Source: Oscillospiraceae bacterium
GTDB taxonomy: Bacteria > Bacillota > Clostridia > Oscillospirales > Acutalibacteraceae
DNA: 5,187 nucleotides
Direction of reading: 5' to 3'
Assembly (NCBI GenBank): GCA_003517915.1
Contig: DOZQ01000001.1
Location: forward strand, 1-5,187
The notes beneath the pieces are model-generated. The model worked only from the letters and a program-made list of their open reading frames with translations, searched no databases and was not told where the DNA came from. The stretch's first letter is position 1, and every line of letters starts with the position of its first letter. Both the position numbers and the translations under genes were made by a program. Positions 1-4,431 of this stretch are shown here, piece after piece.

Positions 1-1007
1 TAAAAACTCCAGCTGCGTGGGACAAACAGTTCTTTGAAGACTTCCGCCGCGTAACGGTCGGTCATTCCGGCAATGTAATCGAGCACCGCGCGGGTGACTC
101 CTTCATGCTCGGAAATAAACCGGTACTCCTCCGGAAGCTTATCCGGTCGGGCGGTGAAATAGCGGTACATACTTTCGATAAGACTTTCTACCTTGACCTC
201 CTCGCCCTTTGCTTTTTTATTGCGGTAGACCCTTTCGAACATGAAATCGTAAAGCAGCGCAAATGCCTGCTGAATTTCATTGTCCAGCGCGATCTCCTCC
301 CCCGAACAGGCTACCGCCGAGAGTACCAGCGTGTTAATGCGCCCGCTTCCGCTAACGCCCAGCTTGTTTGTTATAGTTTCCGGGAGCTCCGATTCGCTGA
401 GGATTCCGGCGCGCACCGCGTCGTCAAAATCGTGGTTCAAATAGGCTATGCGGTCAGCCAGCCGGACAATCCTGCCTTCAAGTGTTATGGCCTGTCCACC
501 CGAGGTGTGGCATAGAATACCGTCTTTGACCTCAGCGGTCAAATTCAGCCCCACGTGGTTTTTTTCTAAGTGCTCCACGACCCGGACACTTTGTTCATAA
601 TGCCGGAATCCCATGGGGCAGCAGCGGTTCAGAGCTCGTTCGCCCGCGTGACCGAACGGAGTATGGCCTAGATCGTGTCCCAAGGCTATTGCCTCGGTCA
701 AATCCTCATTTAAAAACAGCGCGCGCGCTATTGTACGTGCAATCTGCGATACCTCGAGCGTGTGAGTTAAGCGGGTTCGGTAATGGTCTCCCATGGGGGA
801 TAAAAATACCTGTGTTTTATGCTTTAATCGTCGAAAAGCTTTGCAGTGGATGATGCGGTCACGGTCTCTTTGATATTCGGTGCGCAAAGGACACGGAGCT
901 TCGGGGGTATTCCTGCCTTTGGTAAAGGCGCTCTTTGCCGCTTTGTCTGACAGATATTCGGTCTCGCGTTTTTCTAAAGTCTCCCGGATTGCGGCATCCA
1001 ATGTCAT
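1..1007 (-). CDS. dgt: dGTPase-like HD-domain triphosphohydrolase, 3' end at window edge
   Basis: The minus strand is open for 335 codons from an ATG at 1007; the last two bases in the window are TA, so a stop codon probably ends one base outside. The product matches the short (about 330-340 residue) deoxyguanosinetriphosphate triphosphohydrolase-like family, which hydrolyses dNTPs to deoxynucleoside and triphosphate in the cytoplasm. The HD metal site is visible: H82 in RLTHTLEV, H111-D112 in LGHDLGHTPFGH, and D185 in RLADRIAYL. The N-terminal motif RDRDRIIHCKAFRRLKHKTQVF (residues 47-68 region) and the ending VPRSW are also typical of the clostridial form. Start choice is uncertain: GGGAG at 1011-1015 is only 3 nt from the ATG but 9 nt from an in-frame TTG at 1001, which would remove two residues. 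The gene follows yigZ after 109 bp on the same strand. In many Clostridia dgt precedes dnaG and rpoD, which would lie left of the window (inference). Confidence 0.93.
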   Translation of the reverse strand, partial: MTLDAAIRETLEKRETEYLSDKAAKSAFTKGRNTPEAPCPLRTEYQRDRDRIIHCKAFRRLKHKTQVFLSPMGDHYRTRLTHTLEVSQIARTIARALFLNEDLTEAIALGHDLGHTPFGHAGERALNRCCPMGFRHYEQSVRVVEHLEKNHVGLNLTAEVKDGILCHTSGGQAITLEGRIVRLADRIAYLNHDFDDAVRAGILSESELPETITNKLGVSGSGRINTLVLSAVACSGEEIALDNEIQQAFALLYDFMFERVYRNKKAKGEEVKVESLIESMYRYFTARPDKLPEEYRFISEHEGVTRAVLDYIAGMTDRYAAEVFKELFVPRSWSF

Positions 1008-1034
1008 CAGCTCCCAAAAAACGTTTATACAAGA

Positions 1035-1111
1035 ATTATACGACAAAAAAGAGCAAAGTCCTGCATGATTTCACGGCAATTTATTTTTCGTGATATTGCA
1101 CAATAAATCGC
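1035..1111 (-). promoter_or_regulatory. yigZ–dgt spacer: possible -10 box and imperfect hairpin
   Basis: The spacer has a TATAAT on the minus strand at 1035-1040, 27 bases upstream of the dgt ATG, but no good -35 box 16-18 bp before it, so the promoter call is weak. Further upstream, gcaatttatt (1076-1085) can pair with aataaatcgc (1102-1111) with one mismatch and a 16-base loop. A competing shorter repeat, tcacg (1071-1075) with cgtga (1089-1093), overlaps it. No T-tract follows on the minus strand, so it is not a clear terminator for yigZ; it may be an operator or nothing. Confidence 0.25.
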
Positions 1112-1116
1112 GTCAC

Positions 1117-1749
1117 TTAAGATATCGGCGCGAAGCATTCCCCGGTCACTTCAGCGTTTACGCTGCCGAGCGAATATTCGCTCAGCCGGACATTAAATTC
1201 TTCAAGTCTTGGCTTTTCAAGTTGAAAATCCATTTGTATATCGGCGGCATAATCCGTTTTTAGTTCCGTGCCGGAAAAATCACATATAATATCGCGAATT
1301 TTTTCAAACTGATTGTAACCGCAGCGCAGCGTGAGCAAAAGACACCTGCCCATCGTAACTATACCTGCTTCGTCCAGCGCGATTTTCACCGCATGGGAAT
1401 AAGCGCGCACAAGTCCGCCCGCGCCCAAAAGAACCCCGCCGAAATACCGGGTTACCACGGCCGTGCAGTCGGTTAAGCCGCTTTTTGAAAGTACCTCAAG
1501 GCAGGGGACACCGGCGGTGCCCTTGGGTTCCCCGTTGTCGGAATAGCGCCTTATCTGGTTTTCACGAAGGATATAGGCGTATACGTTGTGAGCGGCGGCC
1601 GGATGCTCTGATCTTATCTCGCCAATAAATGCAAGCGCGTCCTCTTCTTTTCCCGACGGGCATATGTGTCCTATAAAGCGGGAGCGTTTTTCGGTGAATT
1701 CCGCACGGGCGCGGGCACGGACGGTTTTGTAGGTTTCGATTTTGACCAC
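1117..1749 (-). CDS. yigZ: YigZ/IMPACT family protein (UPF0029)
   Basis: The 210-residue product has the length and layout of the YigZ family: an N-terminal IMPACT/UPF0029 domain (about residues 20-125) and a C-terminal DUF1949-type domain (about 135-205). Diagnostic motifs are KRSRFIGHICP (21-31), NVYAYIL (55-61), RYSDNGEPKGTAG (68-80) and VVTRYFGGVLLGAGGLVRAYS (98-118 region). The cellular role of bacterial YigZ is not settled; the eukaryotic IMPACT homologue modulates Gcn2-type translational control, which cannot be transferred to this gene. The start is a GTG at 1749: no in-frame ATG lies between it and the upstream in-frame TAA, and the motifs begin within 25 residues, as in homologues. 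The ribosome binding site is poor (AAGG only 2 nt before the GTG), suggesting low expression or a start slightly different from the one chosen. Confidence 0.92.
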   Translation of the reverse strand: MVKIETYKTVRARARAEFTEKRSRFIGHICPSGKEEDALAFIGEIRSEHPAAAHNVYAYILRENQIRRYSDNGEPKGTAGVPCLEVLSKSGLTDCTAVVTRYFGGVLLGAGGLVRAYSHAVKIALDEAGIVTMGRCLLLTLRCGYNQFEKIRDIICDFSGTELKTDYAADIQMDFQLEKPRLEEFNVRLSEYSLGSVNAEVTGECFAPIS

Positions 1750-1810
1750 CGCCTTATTAGAGCAATTTGATACCTGTTATCTCTTTGATAATTAGGCTTT
1801 CCTTATAATT

Positions 1811-1851
1811 TTAAAAAACGCAAAACCGCAACCGTGAAAATACGGTTGCGG
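1811..1851 (-). terminator. Rho-independent terminator after rpmE
   Basis: A perfect 10-bp stem, ccgcaaccgt (1826-1835) with acggttgcgg (1842-1851), encloses a 6-base loop. Reading on the minus strand the stem is followed by TTTTGCGTTTTTT. It lies 40 bp past the rpmE stop and separates rpmE from yigZ, which implies yigZ has its own promoter. The 61 bases between this terminator and the yigZ start contain an AT-rich stretch but no convincing -35/-10 pair. Confidence 0.9.
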
Positions 1852-1891
1852 AAGAATGCAGACTATTGTGTAAACGCTTAGAGCCGTTAAA

Positions 1892-2101
1892 TTATTTAGC
1901 GTCTTCGAGATTAAAACGCTTTTTAAAACGGTCTACACGTCCGCCGGTATCAACCAGTTTCTGCTTGCCGGTAAAAAACGGATGACACTTCGCGCAGATA
2001 TCGATTCTTATATCCTTCTTTGTGGAACGTGTTTCAAATTCATTGCCGCAGGCACACCGTACGGTCGTTGTTTCATACTTCGGATGAATTTTTTCCTTCA
2101 A
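1892..2101 (-). CDS. rpmE: 50S ribosomal protein bL31 (zinc-binding form)
   Basis: The 69-residue product is ribosomal protein bL31, a component of the large subunit that contributes to the inter-subunit bridge around the central protuberance. The N-terminus MKEKIHPKY, CxC at C16/C18, CxxC at C36/C39 and the block [20 protein letters not shown] (40-59) are characteristic. The four cysteines identify the zinc-containing paralogue, the one normally replaced by a zinc-free copy under zinc limitation. The start codon is TTG at 2101, supported by AGAGGTG at 2110-2116 with 8-nt spacing and by the conserved N-terminus. Strong termination follows at 1826-1851, so it appears to be a single-gene transcript. 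No good promoter is visible in the short stretch between it and the tRNA fragment; insertion of the element at 2216 may have separated it from an upstream transcript that originally ran through the tRNA. Confidence 0.97.
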   Translation of the reverse strand: MKEKIHPKYETTTVRCACGNEFETRSTKKDIRIDICAKCHPFFTGKQKLVDTGGRVDRFKKRFNLEDAK

Positions 2102-2109
2102 ACCTATAA

Positions 2110-2116
2110 CACCTCT
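2110..2116 (-). promoter_or_regulatory. Shine-Dalgarno site fixing the TTG start of rpmE
   Basis: AGAGGTG on the minus strand, 8 bases before the TTG at 2101. No ATG or GTG start is available in a comparable position, and the bL31 N-terminal sequence begins exactly here. Confidence 0.85.
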
Positions 2117-2168
2117 TTCTAAGGAAGCTCACATGGAAATACTGCATAGCCGAAAGGCATTACAATAA

Positions 2169-2215
2169 TGGTGGACGCTAAGGGAATTGAACCCCTGACC
2201 CTTCGCACGTCAAGC
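2169..2215 (-). tRNA. 3' fragment of a tRNA, probably tRNA-Val(GAC): attachment-site end
   Basis: Reading right to left on the minus strand: anticodon loop TTGACGT (2213-2207, U33 then GAC), 3' anticodon stem GCGAA (2206-2202), variable loop GGGTC (2201-2197), T stem AGGGG (2196-2192), T loop TTCAATT (2191-2185), T stem CCCTT (2184-2180), acceptor AGCGTCC (2179-2173), discriminator A and encoded CCA (2171-2169). The T arm pairs over 5 bp with one G·T. The 5' anticodon stem should read TTCGC but the sequence is cctgc, so pairing fails after two or three bases. No D arm and no GGACGCT 5' acceptor strand occur where they should. The loss of tRNA identity right at the anticodon arm is the usual signature of a tyrosine-integrase attachment site. 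The amino-acid call depends on the inferred loop and is less sure than the fragment itself. Confidence 0.75.
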
Positions 2216-2234
2216 AGGCTTTTAATGCCTTGAC
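2209..2234. repeat. Imperfect inverted repeat at the att boundary (candidate integrase core site)
   Basis: gtcaagcaggc (2209-2219) faces gccttgac (2227-2234) across the 7-bp spacer ttttaat. The arms pair as gtcaag/cttgac and ggc/gcc, with a CA bulge between. Its left arm lies in the tRNA anticodon loop. Core-type sites of tyrosine recombinases have this geometry, with imperfect inverted arms around 6-8 bp, but the repeat could also be coincidental. Confidence 0.4.
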
Positions 2235-2298
2235 TACAAGTAAACCTACGATATATAAGGATTTATCGGATTTATAAACCGTTATATTTTACGCCGTA

Positions 2299-2317
2299 GG
2301 GGTACTGCTGGGGGTAC
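2299..2317 (+). repeat. GGGGTAC direct repeats (candidate integrase arm sites)
   Basis: GGGGTAC occurs at 2299-2305 and again at 2311-2317, a 12-bp period, about 85-100 bp inside the tRNA fragment. Short tandem direct repeats at this distance from the crossover are typical of integrase arm-type binding sites. An additional inverted pair, cctacg (2245-2250) and cgtagg (2295-2300), links the repeat to the core side and overlaps its first copy. Confidence 0.45.
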
Positions 2318-2507
2318 TTTTTTATGCTCATTCCCTTTGTTCAGTAGCGTAATATTCCATACAGATTATATTAGCATATTGTAATCAATCAGTCAATATC
2401 AAAATTCAGCTAAAATGAAAATGAAAAAGAACTCGTTTTTGATGTAACATAAGCACCTTTAGACACCGATAGTACTATAGAGCCTTGCCCACACAAGAAA
2501 TGCCACG
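2318..2507. other. Non-coding stretch between att region and RHH gene
   Basis: About 190 AT-rich bases with no supported gene on either strand. A 10-bp perfect palindrome, atagtactat, lies at 2469-2478, and A/T runs around 2421-2445 do not form a convincing terminator for the minus-strand gene that ends at 2508. Nothing else is recognisable. Confidence 0.4.
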
Positions 2508-2699
2508 CTATTCCTCCGCGTCCCTATCCATTGCTTCATCAATGGCGCGTGAAATAAATCCGTTCAGACTTTCACCGGTTTTTGCCGTGAAAGCCTTTAT
2601 GATTTCCTTTTTACCCTTTGGAATAAGCAAATTTATGCGATCATACATCTTAGCGTCGTACTTTCGCGTCGCTCTGATTTGAGCCTCTGTCTTTGGCAA
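2508..2699 (-). CDS. Ribbon-helix-helix (Arc-type) DNA-binding regulator
   Basis: The 63-residue product has the ribbon-helix-helix pattern: a short basic N-terminus (TEAQIRATRKYDAK), a beta strand YDRINLLIPKG (19-29), helix A about 30-41, a GES turn (42-44) and helix B NGFISRAIDEAMDRD (46-60). Such proteins dimerise and insert the beta ribbon into the major groove. They are common on Firmicute mobile elements as autoregulators, and resemble antitoxins, but no toxin gene adjoins this one. The start is TTG at 2699; an in-frame TGA lies three codons upstream, and no ATG exists before residue 18. The purine-rich AAGAGGCGG upstream is spaced somewhat far. It has its own near-consensus promoter at 2722-2750 and diverges from the gene at 2844. 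A shared inverted operator-like sequence in both promoters suggests it represses itself and the divergent pair (inference). Confidence 0.85.
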   Translation of the reverse strand: MPKTEAQIRATRKYDAKMYDRINLLIPKGKKEIIKAFTAKTGESLNGFISRAIDEAMDRDAEE

Positions 2700-2721
2700 G
2701 GTTCGTCACCGCCTCTTTTTT

Positions 2722-2750
2722 AGAATATCAAAGATGTATACCTGTGTCAA
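2722..2750 (-). promoter_or_regulatory. Sigma-A promoter of the RHH gene
   Basis: On the minus strand TTGACA (2750-2745) and TATTCT (2727-2722) are separated by exactly 17 bp. The spacer holds the operator-like sequence acacaggtata, which begins inside the -35 box. Transcription would begin about 15 bases before the start codon region of the RHH gene, near 2715. Confidence 0.8.
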
Positions 2751-2809
2751 CAAAATATTATTAATGACTTTTCTCAAAAATCACTTGACAATATACCTAC
2801 ACAGGTATA
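2737..2809. repeat. Paired operator-like repeats in the divergent promoters
   Basis: The 11-base tatacctgtgt (2737-2747) and its exact reverse complement acacaggtata (2799-2809) lie one in each promoter. The right copy belongs to a 20-bp palindrome at 2791-2810: atatacct, 4-base centre acac, aggtatat. This fills the spacer of the rightward promoter and overlaps its -10 box; the left copy overlaps the -35 box of the leftward promoter. Binding there would block both transcripts. The adjacent RHH protein is the natural candidate. Confidence 0.7.
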
Positions 2810-2813
2810 TAAT
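2785..2813 (+). promoter_or_regulatory. Consensus sigma-A promoter of the rightward gene pair
   Basis: TTGACA (2785-2790), 17-bp spacer, TATAAT (2808-2813): both hexamers match consensus exactly. Transcription should start near 2820, leaving a leader of about 24 bases. The spacer is almost entirely a palindrome, so a strong promoter under repression is likely. Confidence 0.9.
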
Positions 2814-2843
2814 ATAGACACACTAAAAACGGAGGGAAACGAA

Positions 2844-3281
2844 ATGACATTTAAGAAATTTAAGAAAGAGCACAAGGGCGGGTTTCGCCCTATCGCTGCC
2901 GAGGATATTCCAGGATTCTATAAAAAGGGCTCGTCCATGTACGGGGATTGTGATGATATGATTGTTGTAAGTCACCTGTATCAGTCACTGAACGGAATTT
3001 ACACCGTGTACTTGAAAAACCCTGCCAAAACCCGATATCTCGAAACCCGCTATTATGACAACGGCAGTGCGGAAGCGCGTTTGACCCGTGGCAGGCCGGC
3101 AAAAGAATCCGATGACAATACCGGCAAGTATGATTTTTATATTGAGGAAATTGGCGAGGACGCGGATTACGAATCTCTTGAAGAATGGATTGAACAACTT
3201 TGCATCGAGCTTGATGATATTGTGCCGATTATTCTTGATTTAGACGCCGGACAATGGGTTGACATAACCCCATATATTTAA
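2844..3281 (+). CDS. Hypothetical acidic protein of the mobile element
   Basis: The ATG at 2844 follows GGAGGG (2831-2836) by 7 nt and lies just downstream of a consensus promoter, so this is a real and probably well-translated gene. The 145-residue product has a basic first 15 residues (MTFKKFKKEHKGG), a mixed middle with LYQSLNGIYTVYLKNPAKTRYLE (around 49-71), and a strongly acidic C-terminal half (about 89-140; DDNTGKYDFYIEEIGEDADYESLEEW region). It has no signal peptide, transmembrane segment or cysteine cluster; it is predicted to be cytoplasmic. I do not recognise a family of known function. It is followed after 16 bp by the next gene and the two are surely one transcript. Confidence 0.85.
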   Translation: MTFKKFKKEHKGGFRPIAAEDIPGFYKKGSSMYGDCDDMIVVSHLYQSLNGIYTVYLKNPAKTRYLETRYYDNGSAEARLTRGRPAKESDDNTGKYDFYIEEIGEDADYESLEEWIEQLCIELDDIVPIILDLDAGQWVDITPYI

Positions 3282-3297
3282 GAAAGAGGTGCGCGTC

Positions 3298-3801
3298 ATG
3301 ACCAGAGAAGAGCTATTATCCATTATTCGCGAGGTTGACCCCGCGAACGAGCTGTATATTTTATCCGACCCGGATATATCCGGACTGTTTGACAGGATAA
3401 ACGCATGGGAATTTGGTAGCCCGGAAAAAATGAATGTCCTGCCTCAAGATGAAAAGGACAAAGCAGCACGAGCCAAATCTATCGCTGAGATGCTGAAAAA
3501 TGATCTGAGACACCGCATTGCCAGATTCGGAGACATCCACCTAACCCCGGGGAACGCGCGGATTGGAGAGGGCGCTACGGTAAATTACTGGAGCGACCGC
3601 CACGCCGGAACCATCATCAAACTCACCAAGACCACGATCACCATCCAGCGCGATAAGGCCACACTTGCCCCGGACTTTAAGCCGGAGTATATCCCCGGAG
3701 GTTTCTCAGTCCACTGCACAAACAGCGGCGATCAGAAATGGATATATGAACCTGACCCCAAGGGGCAGATACATACGCTACATTGGTCAAAAAAAGTATA
3801 A
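3298..3801 (+). CDS. Hypothetical mobile-element protein, apparently truncated by a frameshift
   Basis: The reading frame encodes 167 residues from ATG 3298. An in-frame GTG at 3289 is rejected because it sits inside the Shine-Dalgarno sequence AGAGGTG (3285-3291), which is 6 nt before the ATG. The N-terminal part (1-70) looks helical and charged; the second part contains ATVNYWSDRHAGTII, KTTITIQRDKATL, and PGGFSVHC, a pattern I associate from memory with uncharacterised proteins of Clostridia prophages and integrative elements. No function is known to me. The frame ends with WSKKV and a stop at 3799-3801 directly after seven A residues. Skipping one base there continues the protein for 24 more residues to a stop at 3869-3871, ending GRHEFYDYNF, for a total of about 190 residues. 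The gene is co-transcribed with the one at 2844. Confidence 0.8.
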   Translation: MTREELLSIIREVDPANELYILSDPDISGLFDRINAWEFGSPEKMNVLPQDEKDKAARAKSIAEMLKNDLRHRIARFGDIHLTPGNARIGEGATVNYWSDRHAGTIIKLTKTTITIQRDKATLAPDFKPEYIPGGFSVHCTNSGDQKWIYEPDPKGQIHTLHWSKKV

Positions 3802-3871
3802 TTCTTACGGGACACCGGGAAATCTGACCGCAAGTAAAGGCCGGCACGAATTCTATGATTATAATTTCTAA
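3796..3871 (+). pseudogene. Out-of-frame C-terminal tail of the preceding gene
   Basis: In the +1 frame relative to the 3298 gene, the sequence after the A7 run (3789-3795) reads KYNSYGTPGN and ends GRHEFYDYNF before TAA at 3869-3871. It has no start codon or ribosome binding site of its own. It follows seamlessly from WSKK when one A is dropped, so it is the displaced end of the same coding region rather than a separate gene. Confidence 0.7.
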
Positions 3872-3910
3872 AAGAAAAGCCTCTCGGAGCAAATCAAAAC
3901 TCCGGGAGGC
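3870..3910 (-). terminator. Rho-independent terminator after the XRE gene
   Basis: gcctctcggag (3879-3889) pairs with ctccgggaggc (3900-3910) over 11 bp with one G·T, around a 10-base loop. On the minus strand the stem is followed by TTTTCTTTT. It begins 8 bp past the XRE stop. On the plus strand the stem follows the end of the frameshifted tail (3871) but has no T-tract behind it, so termination there would be weaker; it nevertheless separates the two converging units. Confidence 0.85.
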
Positions 3911-3918
3911 GGCCGCAA

Positions 3919-4179
3919 TTATTCAGTTTTCTTCTTTAGGTTGCCGGCACGGTTGTTCGTAATCGTCGGGAGGGGACTGGGCACTCTTTTGAGTATGTCC
4001 GTGAGGTCGCAATCCAAAGCCTCACAGATAAGGTCGAGGTGTTCCAGATTTACCCTCTCGCAAACCTCGTGATACATTTCGTTGATAGTGGTAGGCCGTA
4101 TCCCGGTTTTCCGCGCAAGATCCGCTTGTGACCAACGAAGTTCGCCTAACTTCGTTGACAGTAAAATTCTAATCGCCAT
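3919..4179 (-). CDS. XRE-family (Cro/CI-type) helix-turn-helix regulator
   Basis: The 86-residue product begins MAIRILLSTKLGELRWSQ and matches small Cro/CI-like regulators common in Firmicutes (HTH_26-type). The helix-turn-helix is at about residues 17-37: SQADLARKTG as the scaffold helix, RPTTINEMYH as the recognition helix. VNLEHLDLICEALDCDLTDIL (43-63 region) completes the five-helix fold. The basic tail NNRAGNLKKKTE is poorly conserved in type. A longer frame to ATG 4227 exists, but the ATG at 4179 is chosen because AAGGAG (4189-4194) precedes it by 9 nt and homologues begin with MAIR. It diverges from the SIR2-like gene across a 252-bp intergenic region with repeated GTAAA motifs, so it may control that gene as well as itself (inference). 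Confidence 0.9.
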   Translation of the reverse strand: MAIRILLSTKLGELRWSQADLARKTGIRPTTINEMYHEVCERVNLEHLDLICEALDCDLTDILKRVPSPLPTITNNRAGNLKKKTE

Positions 4180-4241
4180 CACACTATGCTCCTTCCAGTA
4201 CATTCTAACAGGAATAAGCATAATCATTGTTTGTTAGTTAC

Positions 4242-4258
4242 ATTATAACGATATTCGT
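4242..4258 (-). promoter_or_regulatory. Candidate -10 box and small inverted repeat for the XRE gene
   Basis: A TATAAT on the minus strand (4247-4242) is 63 bases before the XRE start. Upstream of it, acga-tat-tcgt (4248-4258) forms an 11-bp inverted repeat in the spacer. The -35 region is poor (TTTTTG at a 17-bp spacing), as is usual for promoters that depend on, or are tuned by, a regulator; confidence is limited. Confidence 0.4.
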
Positions 4259-4260
4259 GA

Positions 4261-4357
4261 TTTACAAAAAATTCTTTGACTTTGCAGAGATGAACCGTTA
4301 GCGAGGAGATGATAAATCCTAATAATTTTTGTAAAAATGTGTTGATTGCTGTAAAAA
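4261..4357. repeat. Repeated TTTAC/GTAAA motifs between XRE and SIR2 genes
   Basis: tttacaaaaa (4261-4270) has an exact inverted copy tttttgtaaa (4326-4335). The motif gtaaaaa occurs again at 4351-4357, in direct orientation to the one at 4331-4337 and exactly 20 bp (two helical turns) from it. These two direct copies flank and overlap the -35 box and spacer of the SIR2 promoter. Such spacing suits cooperative repressor binding, with the XRE protein as candidate. AT-rich sequence makes chance occurrence possible. Confidence 0.4.
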
Positions 4358-4370
4358 CACGCCTTATAAT
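4342..4370 (+). promoter_or_regulatory. Sigma-A promoter of the SIR2-like gene
   Basis: TTGATT (4342-4347), 17-bp spacer, TATAAT (4365-4370). The predicted start near 4377 leaves a leader of about 55 bases. The spacer carries a gtaaaaa motif and a short inverted repeat gtgtt/aacac (4339-4343, 4356-4360), hinting at regulation. Confidence 0.75.
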
Positions 4371-4431
4371 GGGATTGAATAAATAAACTTGATTTGAGAG
4401 CGAATTGGAATTGATAACAGGAGATGAGATT

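Noticed and set aside
105..515. Open frame of 136 codons on the plus strand
   Set aside because: It is antisense to the well-supported dGTPase gene, lacks a ribosome binding site and has no recognisable domain.
1..1007. dGTPase gene as an anti-phage nucleotide-depletion system
   Set aside because: dGTPases can act in defence, but this one is the short housekeeping type beside core genes and outside the element.
880..1068. Plus-strand open frame of 62 codons
   Set aside because: It overlaps the 5' end of the dGTPase gene on the opposite strand and resembles no protein family.
2169..2260. tmRNA 3' end or intact class II tRNA-Leu(TAA) using the hairpin aggc-attaaaa-gcct
   Set aside because: The GGAC element normally preceding the tmRNA T arm is absent, and no D arm or complementary 5' acceptor strand is found upstream for a whole tRNA.
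2485..2682. Plus-strand open frame opposite the RHH gene
   Set aside because: The minus-strand product has a clear RHH pattern and a promoter; this frame is its antisense shadow.
2890..3197. Two minus-strand open frames of 70 codons
   Set aside because: Both are antisense to the gene at 2844, which has a consensus promoter and strong ribosome binding site.
3677..3892. Minus-strand open frame of 71 codons
   Set aside because: It runs through the terminator hairpin and lies antisense to the frameshifted gene; no ribosome binding site.
4180..4227. 16-codon N-terminal extension of the XRE protein
   Set aside because: AAGGAG at 4189-4194 is correctly placed for the ATG at 4179, and the extension looks unlike family N-termini.
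4411..4431. TTG at 4411 as the start of the SIR2-like gene
   Set aside because: It has no ribosome binding site, whereas GTG 4432 has AGGAG 8 nt before it and leads directly into the NAD-binding strand.
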